Below, one piece after another: positions 23,574-30,738 of a stretch of DNA of 44,268 nucleotides. The DNA is from Acidimicrobiia bacterium (GTDB taxonomy: Bacteria; Actinomycetota; Acidimicrobiia; Spongiisociales; ZC4RG35). The notes under the pieces are model-generated. The model worked only from the letters and a program-made list of their open reading frames with translations, was not told the origin of the DNA and made no database searches. The stretch lies in contig PKRG01000021.1 of the NCBI GenBank assembly GCA_017577575.1, positions 1 to 44,268 of the forward strand. Reading direction: 5' to 3'. The position numbers and the translations under genes were made by a program. The first letter of the stretch is position 1; each line of letters starts with the position of its first letter.

Positions 23574-24554
23574 GTGAAGGCTGTCGTGTTCGAGAAGCCC
23601 GGAGAGATCGTGATCCGGGAGGTCGACGAACCCGAGCTCGGCCCCAACGACCTGCTGGTCGCTCCTCGCCACGTGGGCATCTGTCACTCGGACTTCGACC
23701 TTCTCGCCGGCAGCTACATCATCCCCGTCACCTTCCCCGTCGTCCCCGGCCACGAATGGTCGGGAGAAGTGGTGGCGGTCGGCTCGGAGGTCCGGGGGTT
23801 CCGCCCGGGCGACCGGGTCATCGGCGAATGCAACGTGAACGGAGGGGTCGACCATTTCGGCTTCTCGATCGACGGGGCGTTGGCCGAGGTGTTCAAGGTG
23901 CGGTGGGACTGGGTCCACAAGCTCGCCGACGAGGTGTCCTACCAGCAAGGAGCGCTGATCGAGCCATTCAGCTGCGCCTACTACGCCCTGGGCCAGATCG
24001 GCAGGCCCAACGCCTCCGACACCGTGGTCGTGCTCGGGGGCGGGACGATAGGTCTGAGCGCCGTGGCCGCGGCGGCGGCGATGGGCGCCCGGGTGATCCT
24101 CGTCGAACCGATGGAGCATCGGCGCTCCATCGCCCTCTCTCTCGGGGCCGACTCCACGATCGACCCTTCGTCGGCCGATCCGCAGGAGGCGCTCGCCGAC
24201 CTGACCGGCGGCCGGCTCGCCGACGTCGTCGTCGAAGCGTCGGGCAACCCGAAGGTGATGGCCAGCGCCTTCGACCTGGCGGCACACCGGGGGCGCATCG
24301 TGTTCATCGGGATCAACATCGGCGACTCGGCCCCGGCGAAGCTGGGGCAGATCCAGTCCAAGGGGCTGCGAATCGTCGGCTCCATCGGATCGCCCGACAT
24401 CTGGCCGGAGACGATCCGCTTCATCGCCGCCTCCGGGATCGACCTGTCGCCGATAGTGACGGCCACGTTCCCCTTCGAGAAGGCGCTGGACGCCTACGAG
24501 GCGGCCCAGCAGCGGGACGAACACATCAAAGTGCACATCACGAACCTCCCCTGA
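23574..24554 (+). CDS. Zinc-dependent medium-chain dehydrogenase without structural zinc lobe
   Basis: NAD(P)-dependent alcohol or polyol dehydrogenase of 326 residues. Catalytic zinc ligands are Cys37 (GICHSD), His60 and Glu61 (GHEWSGEV), with a further Glu in ALIEPFSCAYYALG. The Rossmann motif is VVVLGGGTIGLSAV. The four-cysteine structural-zinc lobe that usually follows GDRV is missing: here ECNVNGGVDHFGFSIDGALAE runs straight on. The short form resembles sorbitol and L-threonine dehydrogenase relatives that have lost the lobe. GTG 23574 has a GAAAGGAGG ribosome binding site 9 nt upstream. The substrate is unknown. Confidence 0.85.
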   Translation: MKAVVFEKPGEIVIREVDEPELGPNDLLVAPRHVGICHSDFDLLAGSYIIPVTFPVVPGHEWSGEVVAVGSEVRGFRPGDRVIGECNVNGGVDHFGFSIDGALAEVFKVRWDWVHKLADEVSYQQGALIEPFSCAYYALGQIGRPNASDTVVVLGGGTIGLSAVAAAAAMGARVILVEPMEHRRSIALSLGADSTIDPSSADPQEALADLTGGRLADVVVEASGNPKVMASAFDLAAHRGRIVFIGINIGDSAPAKLGQIQSKGLRIVGSIGSPDIWPETIRFIAASGIDLSPIVTATFPFEKALDAYEAAQQRDEHIKVHITNLP

Positions 24555-24611
24555 GAGGTCGGCGTCGGGGTGCGTGGCGCCGTCACCGAGCGAGGTTCGG
24601 GGCCACGTCGC

Positions 24612-24642
24612 TTGCCTGCGTCGAACGGAGGCGTCCTACAAT
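24612..24642 (+). promoter_or_regulatory. tRNA-Gly promoter
   Basis: TACAAT (24637-24642) is a near-consensus -10 box. TTGCCT (24612-24617) is a plausible -35 at a 19-nt spacing. Transcription would begin about 28 nt before the tRNA 5' end. Confidence 0.6.
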
Positions 24643-24676
24643 GAACGGCGCTTTCGAGGGCGCGAGCCCTCGGAAT

Positions 24677-24747
24677 GCGGGTGTAGTTCAATGGTAGAAC
24701 ACGAGCTTCCCAAGCTCGGAACGCGGGTTCGATTCCCGTCACCCGCT
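24677..24747 (+). tRNA. tRNA-Gly (anticodon CCC)
   Basis: A 71-nt cloverleaf. The acceptor stem GCGGGTG pairs with CACCCGC (24740-24746), with discriminator T as in bacterial tRNA-Gly. The D arm has GTAGTTCAATGGTAGAAC, the anticodon arm is CGAGC-TTCCCAA-GCTCG with anticodon CCC, and the T arm is CGGGTTCGATTCCCG. CCA is not encoded. It reads GGG codons. Confidence 0.96.
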
Positions 24748-24752
24748 CGGAG

Positions 24753-24779
24753 CCCCCGGGACATCGGCCTGGGGGTTTC
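24753..24779 (+). terminator. Terminator after tRNA-Gly
   Basis: CCCCCGGG (24753-24760) pairs with CCTGGGGG (24768-24775), with one G-T pair, around a 7-nt loop and is followed by TTTCTTC. This is a classical intrinsic terminator ending the tRNA transcript. Confidence 0.85.
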
Positions 24780-24827
24780 TTCGTGGATGGGCCTTGACAC
24801 GTGCCGGAACCGGCCGATCGGTTCTCC

Positions 24828-25223
24828 ATGGCTCCACTCAGGGTGCTCGCCGTAGACGACTCGCCCGTGATCGCCCGCCTGCTTCAGATCGCCCTCGGCG
24901 GGATCGCCGAAGTCACCACCTGCTCCAAGGCCGCCGCCGCCCGGGAGATGGGCACGTCGGCGGAATGGGACCTGGCGATCGTCGATCTGTCGATGCCGCA
25001 CATCTCCGGGCTCGAGCTGGCGGAGACGTGGAGGAGCGCCGGAGCCTCCTACCCGGTGGTGATCCTGTCGGGCTACGACGCGCCCGGCACCATGCCCCCG
25101 GGTGTGTCGGCGTGGATGACCAAGCCCTTCTCCCCCGCCGAGTTGCGGTCGCTGGTGGAACGACTCACCGGCCGCGCCTCCGATTCGGCCTCCGCTCTGC
25201 CCGACGGATCCACGGCTGGTTAG
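24828..25223 (+). CDS. Single-domain response regulator (CheY-like receiver)
   Basis: A 131-residue receiver domain without an output domain. The acidic pocket is Asp10-Asp11, the phosphorylated residue is Asp53 (AIVDLSMP), the switch residue is Ser81 (ILSGYD) and the lysine is Lys99 (TKPF). No histidine kinase is nearby, so its partner is unknown. A perfect -35 TTGACA lies at 24794-24799; the ATG at 24828 is preferred to the GTG at 24801, which would abut that promoter. The stop codon TAG forms the first bases of the dcd -10 box. Confidence 0.88.
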   Translation: MAPLRVLAVDDSPVIARLLQIALGGIAEVTTCSKAAAAREMGTSAEWDLAIVDLSMPHISGLELAETWRSAGASYPVVILSGYDAPGTMPPGVSAWMTKPFSPAELRSLVERLTGRASDSASALPDGSTAG

Positions 25224-25233
25224 CATCCCGCCC

Positions 25234-25797
25234 GTGATCTTTTCGGATCGGACCATCAGAGAAGCGCTCGCCGAAGGCCGCATCGGCATCGACCCGCTCG
25301 AGCCGAGCTACATCCAGCCCTCCAGCGTCGACCTGCGGGTGGATCGTCGTTTCCGGGTGTTCGAGAACCACCGCCACCCGGCGATCGATCCCCGTTCGCC
25401 CCAAGAGGACATCACCAAGCTGATCGAAGTCGACGAGGACGAGCCGTTCATGCTCCACCCCGGAGAGTTCGTGCTCGGCGCCACGCTGGAGCGGGTGCGG
25501 CTCGGGCTGGACGTCGTGGCTCGGCTGGAGGGGAAGTCTTCGCTGGGGCGCCTCGGGCTGCTGATCCACTCCACCGCCGGCTTCATCGACCCCGGCTTCG
25601 AGGGCGCCATCACCCTGGAGCTGTCGAACGTGGCGACCCTTCCGATCGCCATCTATCCGGGGATGAAGATCGGCCAGATCTCCTTCTATCAGCTGTCGAC
25701 CCCCGCCGACCACCCCTACGGATCGCCCGAGCTGGGCTCGAAGTACCAGGGACAGACCGGCCCGACACCGAGCCGGGCTCATCGCGATTTCTCCTAA
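25234..25797 (+). CDS. dcd: dCTP deaminase
   Basis: A 187-residue trimeric nucleotide hydrolase that supplies dUMP or dUTP for thymidylate synthesis. Conserved blocks: IQPSSVDLRVDRRFRVF, ARLEGKSSLGRLGLLIHST, AGFIDPGFEGAITLELSN and YPGMKIGQISFYQL, ending SKYQGQTGPTPSR. Actinobacterial homologues of this type are bifunctional dCTP deaminase/dUTPases, so direct formation of dUMP is likely. The GTG is leaderless: TAGCAT (25221-25226) is a -10 box 7 nt upstream, and its first three bases are the stop codon of the response regulator. Confidence 0.96.
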   Translation: MIFSDRTIREALAEGRIGIDPLEPSYIQPSSVDLRVDRRFRVFENHRHPAIDPRSPQEDITKLIEVDEDEPFMLHPGEFVLGATLERVRLGLDVVARLEGKSSLGRLGLLIHSTAGFIDPGFEGAITLELSNVATLPIAIYPGMKIGQISFYQLSTPADHPYGSPELGSKYQGQTGPTPSRAHRDFS

Positions 25798-25915
25798 ACC
25801 CCTGCGGGGATCGGCCGACAAGAACCAAGACAATCCACGGATTTCTCTCCCTCTCCCTCTCCCTCCCATCGGAGCTCCCTTCCTCCTCCGACCCTCCAGG
25901 ATCCGTGGGCACGAC

Positions 25916-25941
25916 CGGCCCCGGGCGCACGCCCGGGGCCG
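25916..25941. terminator. Bidirectional terminator between dcd and dnaB
   Basis: A perfect 11-bp stem (CGGCCCCGGGC and its complement) with a GCAC loop lies between the convergent ends of dcd and dnaB. It has no T run. Its symmetry suits termination in both directions. The remaining bases of the 187-nt gap show no other feature. Confidence 0.75.
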
Positions 25942-25984
25942 ACCTCTGTGTGACCACTACCTGCGGTGTCGACCCGACCAGATC

Positions 25985-27325
25985 TCAGGTGATGTCGCGG
26001 CCCAGGTCGGCGAATCGCGTGAACTCGGGGAGGAAGGTCATCTTGACCGTGCCCGTAGACCCCGAGCGGTGCTTGGCGATGATGATCTCGGCCAGGCCCT
26101 TGTTCTCCTGGTCCTCGGGGTGGTAGTACTCGTGGCGGTAGATGAACATCACCACGTCGGCGTCCTGTTCGAGGCTGCCGCTCTCCCGCAGGTCCGAGAG
26201 GCGAGGCCGCTTGTCCTCCCTCGCCTCCAACGAGCGGTTGAGCTGGGACAGCCCGATGACCGGGACGTCCAGCTCCCGGGCCAGGTTCTTGAGGCTGCGG
26301 CTGATCTCGGCGATCTCCTGCTGTCGGTTCTCCCGGGCCGTGCCCTGCATCAGCTGCAGGTAGTCGACGATCACCAGAGCCAGTCCCTTCTTGCGCTTGA
26401 GCCGGCGGCACTTGGCGCGGATGTCGGTGACGGTGACGATCGGGGAATCGTCGATGTAGATCGGCGCCTGGTACATCCGGGAGGCGGCATCGACCACCCT
26501 CTGCCACAGAGGGCCGAGCTGGCCCGAGCGCAGCTTCATCGAGTCGACGCGGCCGACCGACGCCAGGATCCGCTGGACGATCTCCTCCTTCGACATCTCG
26601 AGGCTGAACAGCGCCACCGGCTTCTGCTGGAGGGCGACGTTGGTGGCGATGTTCATCGTCAGGGCGCTTTTTCCCATCGCCGGGCGGGCGGCGATGATCA
26701 CGAGGTTGGCGGGCTGGAGCCCGGCCAGCTTCTTGTCCAGGTCCCGGAACCCGGTCGCCAACCCGGTCACTTCGCTGCCCTGCTGTTCGAGCTGCTCGAT
26801 CCGCTCGAGGACTTCGGCGAACAGGGGACCGACCTCGATCATGCTCTGCGACGCCCGGCGCTCGGCGACGCTCAGCACCGACTGCTCGGCGCGGTCCATC
26901 ACCGTGTGGATCTCCTCGTCGAGGTCGAAGGCGATGTTGGTGATCGCCGCTCCTGCCCGGATCAGCTCGCGGCGCCGGGCGTTCTCCTCGACGATGTCGG
27001 CGTAGTGGTCGATGTTCGAAGTGACCGGCACAACGTCGACGAGCCGGGTGAGGTAGGGAACGCCCCCCACCTTCTCCAGCTCGCCCGTGCGTCGCAGCTC
27101 TTCGGCCAAGGTGACGGCGTCGATCGCCTGGTTGTTGTCGTAGAGGCGGCGCATCGCCTCGAAGATGGACTGGTGAGCGGGGACGTAGAAGTCCTCCGGA
27201 TGGACCCGATCCATGACGTCGTTGGCCGCGTCCGGGGACAGGAGCACCGCTCCGAGGAGTGACTCTTCGGCCTCCCGGGAGTGCGGGGGCACACGCTGAG
27301 CAGAGCGGGGTACTTCGCCGTTCAC
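25985..27325 (-). CDS. dnaB: Replicative DNA helicase DnaB
   Basis: Hexameric 5'-3' helicase of the replication fork, 446 residues. The N-terminal domain carries PPHSREAEESLLGAVL and EDFYVPAHQSIFEAM. The RecA-like domain has Walker A IIAARPAMGKSALTMNIA, Walker B LVIVDYLQLM and a C-terminal SDLRESGSLEQDADVVMFIYR. It is uninterrupted: no intein occurs at the usual P-loop or later insertion sites. The GTG start has only a weak GAGAG ribosome binding site. A 208-nt gap separates it from rplI. Confidence 0.97.
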   Translation of the reverse strand: MNGEVPRSAQRVPPHSREAEESLLGAVLLSPDAANDVMDRVHPEDFYVPAHQSIFEAMRRLYDNNQAIDAVTLAEELRRTGELEKVGGVPYLTRLVDVVPVTSNIDHYADIVEENARRRELIRAGAAITNIAFDLDEEIHTVMDRAEQSVLSVAERRASQSMIEVGPLFAEVLERIEQLEQQGSEVTGLATGFRDLDKKLAGLQPANLVIIAARPAMGKSALTMNIATNVALQQKPVALFSLEMSKEEIVQRILASVGRVDSMKLRSGQLGPLWQRVVDAASRMYQAPIYIDDSPIVTVTDIRAKCRRLKRKKGLALVIVDYLQLMQGTARENRQQEIAEISRSLKNLARELDVPVIGLSQLNRSLEAREDKRPRLSDLRESGSLEQDADVVMFIYRHEYYHPEDQENKGLAEIIIAKHRSGSTGTVKMTFLPEFTRFADLGRDIT

Positions 27326-27480
27326 GTCTCTCTTCCGTCCGTTGTGAAGGGTTCTTACACGTCAGGTGGGTCAGGTTTCGGGTGACGTGAGGGGAAGTGA
27401 TCCGAACCTACCCCACCGTCCGCGGGTCGGGAAAACCATCCTGCAGGTGGGGTTTCGCGAGTCTCTCCACCGACGCGAAC

Positions 27481-27519
27481 GACCGCCCGGGGCGCCCTCG
27501 CCGGGGCTCCCGGACGGTC
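27481..27519 (-). terminator. Terminator downstream of rplI
   Basis: GACCG-C-CCGGG (27481-27491) pairs with CCCGG-A-CGGTC (27509-27519), an 11-position stem with one C-A mismatch and a 17-nt GC-rich loop. It lies 14 nt beyond the rplI stop and would end the rpsF-ssb-rpsR-rplI transcript before dnaB. Confidence 0.6.
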
Positions 27520-27533
27520 GAAGAAACCGCCTA

Positions 27534-27980
27534 TCAGGCGGGGATCACGTCCAGGGTGATGGGGAACTGGACCTCGGGGTGCAGCACCACCTGGACGTCG
27601 TGGAGCCCGATCTCTCGGATCGGATTCTCGAGGTGGATCGCCTTGCGGTCGAGCTCGACACCGGTGAACTTCTTGATGCCCTCGACGATGTCGGCGACGC
27701 CGACGGAGCCGTAGAGCTTGCCCTCGTCGCCGGCCTGGGCGGCGATGACGACACGAGTGCCGACCAGCTGGGTGGCGATCCGCTCGGCCTCCTCCTTGGC
27801 CTGGCGCTCGGCCTCCTCACGGGCGCGGCGCAGGGCCTCGGCGGTGCGGATGGCTCCTTCGGTGGCCTTGACGGCCTTCTTCTTCGGCAGCAGGAAGTTG
27901 CGGGCGTAGCCGTCGGCCACGTCGACGACGTCCCCCTTCTTGCCGAGCGGCGGAACGTCGGAAGTGAGTATCAGCTTCAT
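27534..27980 (-). CDS. rplI: 50S ribosomal protein bL9
   Basis: A 148-residue large-subunit protein that extends from the L1 stalk base. The N-terminal rRNA-binding domain reads LTSDVPPLGKKGDVVDVADG, followed by YARNFLLPKKKAV, a long Glu/Ala/Arg helix (ALRRAREEAERQAKEEAER) and the C-terminal domain ending in VQFPITLDVIPA. The ATG overlaps the rpsR stop (ATGA), so the two are coupled. It is the last gene of the rpsF operon. Confidence 0.97.
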   Translation of the reverse strand: MKLILTSDVPPLGKKGDVVDVADGYARNFLLPKKKAVKATEGAIRTAEALRRAREEAERQAKEEAERIATQLVGTRVVIAAQAGDEGKLYGSVGVADIVEGIKKFTGVELDRKAIHLENPIREIGLHDVQVVLHPEVQFPITLDVIPA

Positions 27981-28246
27981 TTCGTCGCGACGTAGGGGAG
28001 GAGCGCCATCTCCCGGGCGTTCTTGATCGCCCGGGCGACCTGACGCTGGTGGTACGGGCAGTTACCGGTCACACGACGGGAGCGGATCTTCGCTCGGTCG
28101 GACATGAACTTGCGGAGCAAGGCCACGTCCTTCCAGTCGATGACGGTGTTGGGGTCCTTGCAGAACTGGCACACCTTCTTCTTGGTGCGCCGGGTCTCGG
28201 CGGCTGATCCGCGCCGCTTGCGTCGTTCCTTGGCTTTCTTTGCCAT
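27977..28246 (-). CDS. rpsR: 30S ribosomal protein bS18, zinc-binding form
   Basis: An 89-residue small-subunit protein that pairs with bS6. It has Cys26 and Cys29 (VCQFC) and a later CPYH, a C-x2-C plus C-x2-H set, so this is the zinc-binding (C+) paralogue. Bacteria with this form often also have a zinc-free version elsewhere, induced by Zur; none is in this window. The basic N-terminus (KAKERRKRRGSAA) and the KIRSRRVTGNCPYHQRQVARAIKNAR core are typical. Confidence 0.96.
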   Translation of the reverse strand: MAKKAKERRKRRGSAAETRRTKKKVCQFCKDPNTVIDWKDVALLRKFMSDRAKIRSRRVTGNCPYHQRQVARAIKNAREMALLPYVATK

Positions 28247-28270
28247 CTTCGTTCGGTTCTCCTGTGGTCG

Positions 28271-28726
28271 TCAGAAAGGTGCTTCGTCGGGCCCGTAGTC
28301 GTCGCGGGCGACGGGACCGGGGGGAACGCTGCGAGGAGCCGAGTCGGCCTCCCAGTCACCACCCCCGGCGCGGGCCGTCTTGGTCACGGATGCGGTGGCC
28401 CAGCGCAGGCTCGGGCCGATCTCGTCGATCTGGATCTCGACGACGGAGCGACGCTCGCCTTGCTCGGTCTCCCAGGTGCGCTGCTCCAGGCGACCGGTGA
28501 TGATCACACGGGTCCCCTTCTGGAGCGACTCGGCGACCGCCTCGGCCTGCTCACGCCAGCACGTGGCGGTGAAGAAGCTGGTGTCTTCCTGCCAGTCGCC
28601 GGTCTGACGATCCCGCCAACGGCGGTTGACGGCGACGCGCAGCTTCGCCATCGCCACACCGGAGGGGGTGAAGCGGAGCTCGGGGTCATCGACCAGGTTG
28701 CCGACGAGCGTCACGGTATTGGACAT
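28271..28726 (-). CDS. ssb: Single-stranded DNA-binding protein
   Basis: A 151-residue SSB with an OB fold (VTLVGNLVDDPELRFTPSG, then VAVNRRWRDRQTGDW and FFTATCWREQAEAVAESLQKG) and a short flexible tail ending in the acidic tip DEAPF that recruits repair and replication proteins. It lies between rpsF and rpsR, the usual order. The ATG has a GGAAGGAG ribosome binding site. Overall it is shorter than mycobacterial SSB because of the compact linker. Confidence 0.96.
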   Translation of the reverse strand: MSNTVTLVGNLVDDPELRFTPSGVAMAKLRVAVNRRWRDRQTGDWQEDTSFFTATCWREQAEAVAESLQKGTRVIITGRLEQRTWETEQGERRSVVEIQIDEIGPSLRWATASVTKTARAGGGDWEADSAPRSVPPGPVARDDYGPDEAPF

Positions 28727-28798
28727 CTGGGGTCTCCTTCCCTGGCTCTCCTGCCTCCCCGACTATGCCGCAGGGCAGGGACGCCGTCCATAGGAATG

Positions 28799-29083
28799 TC
28801 AGTCGACGCGGACGATCTTGTGGCGGACGACGTCGTCGGAGAGCGAGAGCACCCGGTCGAGATCGTCGATCGCCTCGGTCCCGGCGGCGAACTTGACCAC
28901 CGAGTAGAAACCCTCGTTGATGTGGTCGATCTCGTAGGCGAAGCGCCGCTTGCCCCACAGGTCCGTGTTCTGGATCTCGGCGCCCCGGCTGGTGAGGAAC
29001 GTCTCGACTTCCTTCACCTTCGCCTGCACGTCAGACTCGGCCAGCTCCGGCCGATGGATGGTCATGACTTCGTAGACGCGCAA
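28799..29083 (-). CDS. rpsF: 30S ribosomal protein bS6
   Basis: A 94-residue small-subunit protein, partner of bS18. It begins LRVYEVMTIHRPELAESDV and contains LWGKRRFAYEIDHINEGFYSVVKF, the family core. The start is TTG at 29083, set by a perfect GGAGG ribosome binding site 7 nt upstream; there is no ATG or GTG until the Met at position 7, which would remove the first strand. It is the first gene of the rpsF-ssb-rpsR-rplI operon, 72 nt before ssb. Confidence 0.93.
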   Translation of the reverse strand: MRVYEVMTIHRPELAESDVQAKVKEVETFLTSRGAEIQNTDLWGKRRFAYEIDHINEGFYSVVKFAAGTEAIDDLDRVLSLSDDVVRHKIVRVD

Positions 29084-29119
29084 TGTGTCACCTCCTGTGG
29101 ACATCCTCTGCGGAAGGCC

Positions 29120-29195
29120 CCACCGTCGATGGTGGAGCAGGGGTACGGCGACGCCGACGGCGCGGAACGCCGACGCCGGAGTTCCTGTGAGTGTA
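29120..29195 (-). promoter_or_regulatory. Promoter and leader hairpin of the rpsF operon
   Basis: TACACT (29195-29190, minus strand) is a good -10 box, giving a leader of about 100 nt. Within it CCACC-ATCGAC-GGTGG (29135-29120) forms a short hairpin close to the ribosome binding site. Leaders of rpsF operons are commonly bound by the bS6:bS18 complex for autoregulation; whether this hairpin is that site cannot be decided by eye. Confidence 0.45.
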
Positions 29196-29222
29196 ACTGG
29201 ATCCGGCTTCCCCACCCAAAGG

Positions 29223-29741
29223 TCACGGGAGCGAGAGCGTCGGGTCCTCCCCCAGATCCAGGGACCCGGCCGGCACCTCCAGGGCATAGCGAGCGGGAGC
29301 GTCGATCGAGTACGTCGGGCACGGCTCCTCCTCGCAGGGCACCATCTCGAGCCGCCCCACCCCGGCGCCGGTCTCGTCGAAGAAGTAGATGTCGAGCGGG
29401 ATGAGGGTGTTGCGCATGGTGAACGCCACCGACCTCTGCGAGCCGAGGTCGAAGAGCATCCCGTCCAGGTCCCCGAGGTTCTCGACCCCCATCAATCCCC
29501 GGGACCGGGTCTGGGGAGTGTCGGCTAGAGCCACGAGCAGCACCCGTCCATCGATCGTCACCGAGATCACTTCGGGGTCGACGAGATCCCCCGCATCGAT
29601 CTCGCCGGTGGTGGCCGGCGGGTCCGTCGCCTCGGTCGGTGGCTCCACCGTGACGGGCGAGACGGTCACGCTCGGCAGGGGGCGCGGGTCGTCGGAGGCG
29701 ACGACGCACGCCGCCAGCGCCGCGGCCAGGAGGAGGCTCAG
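29223..29741 (-). CDS. DUF192 family lipoprotein
   Basis: A secreted protein with a DUF192 (COG1430) domain: TPQTRSRGLMGVENLGDLDGMLFDL, then FTMRNTLIPLDIYFFDETG and DAPARYALEVPAGSL. The segment LLLAAALAACVVAS is a lipobox, so the mature protein is lipid anchored, followed by a Pro/Thr-rich linker. The start is a problem. No ATG, GTG or TTG occurs in frame near the signal peptide; CTG at 29741, overlapping the panB stop, is the only near-canonical choice and leaves no basic n-region. Two Arg codons lie just upstream. The domain call is firm, the start is not. Confidence 0.8.
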   Translation of the reverse strand: MSLLLAAALAACVVASDDPRPLPSVTVSPVTVEPPTEATDPPATTGEIDAGDLVDPEVISVTIDGRVLLVALADTPQTRSRGLMGVENLGDLDGMLFDLGSQRSVAFTMRNTLIPLDIYFFDETGAGVGRLEMVPCEEEPCPTYSIDAPARYALEVPAGSLDLGEDPTLSLP

Positions 29742-30586
29742 TCGTCGGAAAGCCGGCCCTCCAGCTCCCGGGCGACGTCGTCGGGCAGGTGGTAGCTCTC
29801 CGCTTCGCCGGGGAACGCCCCCGAGCGGACGTCGGCCACGAAGGTGGACATGGCAGCGACGCCGCGTTCGGCGAACTCCTCGTACTTGCGCACGAACTTG
29901 GGGTACCGCCCGAAACCGAGGCCCAACAGGTCGGTGTAGACCAGCACCTGCCCGTCGGTGTGCGGGCCCGCCCCGATCCCGATCGTCGGCACCGACACCT
30001 GCTCGGTCACCATGCGGGCGACCACGTCGGGAACCCCTTCGAGGACGATGGCGAACACTCCGGCGGCTTCCAGTTCCTTCGCCTCTTGGACGAGCGCTCG
30101 GGCGGCTTCGATCTCCCGTCCCTGGACCCGGTAGCCGCCCATGGCGTGCACGGACTGGGGGGTGAGGCCGAGATGGCCCATCACCGGGATCTCGGCCGAG
30201 ATCAGGGCGTCGATCATCGGCACGCGGCGGTGGCCGCCTTCCAGCTTCACCGCCTCCGCTCCCCCCTCCCTGACCAGACGGCCGGCGTTGCGCAGCGTGT
30301 CCTCTCTCGAGATGTGGAAGCTGAGCCAAGGCATGTCCACCACCACCAGCGGGTCGGGCTCGGCGCGCCGCACCGCCTGGGCGTGGAGGACCATGATGTC
30401 GATGTCGACTCCCAGCGTGTCGTCCATGCCGTGGACGACGTTGGCGACCGAGTCGCCCACCAGGATGATGTCGACGCCCGCCTCGGAGGCCATGCGCGCC
30501 GACGGATAGTCGTAGGCGGTGACCATCGTGAGCTTCGGCCCGCCCTTGCGGGCCCGTACGTCGGGGACGGTGATCTTGTCACCCAT
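29738..30586 (-). CDS. panB: Ketopantoate hydroxymethyltransferase
   Basis: First committed step of pantothenate synthesis: transfers a hydroxymethyl group from methylene-tetrahydrofolate to ketoisovalerate. The 282-residue TIM barrel contains MVTAYDYPSARMAS, ILVGDSVANVVHGMDDT (metal Asp), VVDMPWLSF, VKLEGG, MGHLGLTPQSV, IVLEGVPDVVA and TIGIGAGPHTDGQVLV. The ATG has a GAGGAG ribosome binding site 5 nt upstream. It is followed, with overlap, by the DUF192 lipoprotein. The upstream 152 nt hold a promoter-like box and several stems. Confidence 0.96.
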   Translation of the reverse strand: MGDKITVPDVRARKGGPKLTMVTAYDYPSARMASEAGVDIILVGDSVANVVHGMDDTLGVDIDIMVLHAQAVRRAEPDPLVVVDMPWLSFHISREDTLRNAGRLVREGGAEAVKLEGGHRRVPMIDALISAEIPVMGHLGLTPQSVHAMGGYRVQGREIEAARALVQEAKELEAAGVFAIVLEGVPDVVARMVTEQVSVPTIGIGAGPHTDGQVLVYTDLLGLGFGRYPKFVRKYEEFAERGVAAMSTFVADVRSGAFPGEAESYHLPDDVARELEGRLSDD

Positions 30587-30633
30587 GAGGACTCCTCTCT
30601 CCCCACCGCGCCTGGTTGGGGGATGTCGTCGCT

Positions 30634-30719
30634 GTCGGTTGCGTCCGACCGTCGCCTGAGAGGACCTCGGCCGCCCTCGGGGTCGCCCGTGTCCGGATCG
30701 ACGGAACGACCCCAGTCTA
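30634..30719 (-). promoter_or_regulatory. panB promoter and structured upstream region
   Basis: TAGACT (30719-30714, minus strand) is a -10 candidate just beyond the stop of the upstream GAP gene. GGGGTCG and CGACCCC (30713-30707 and 30685-30679) form a 7-bp inverted repeat directly after it, with a nested TCCG/CGGA stem. Closer to panB, GTCGG-acgcaa-CCGAC (30649-30634) is a small hairpin. If the -10 is right, the first repeat straddles the start site and would work better as an operator than as an RNA stem. I do not recognise a riboswitch. Confidence 0.35.
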
Positions 30720-30738
30720 TCGACCCCTCCTCGCCTGC

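Noticed and set aside
27410..27453. Second CsoR site near dnaB: arms ACCCCACC and GGTGGGGT are identical to the csoR operator arms
   Set aside because: The arms are 28 nt apart instead of 3 nt, and dnaB or rplI have no known copper link; probably chance in G/C-tract-rich DNA.
30640..30670. Glycine riboswitch, because of CTCTCAGGC upstream of panB
   Set aside because: The matching 5' GAGAG arm and the GCCGAAGG core are absent, so the family structure cannot form.
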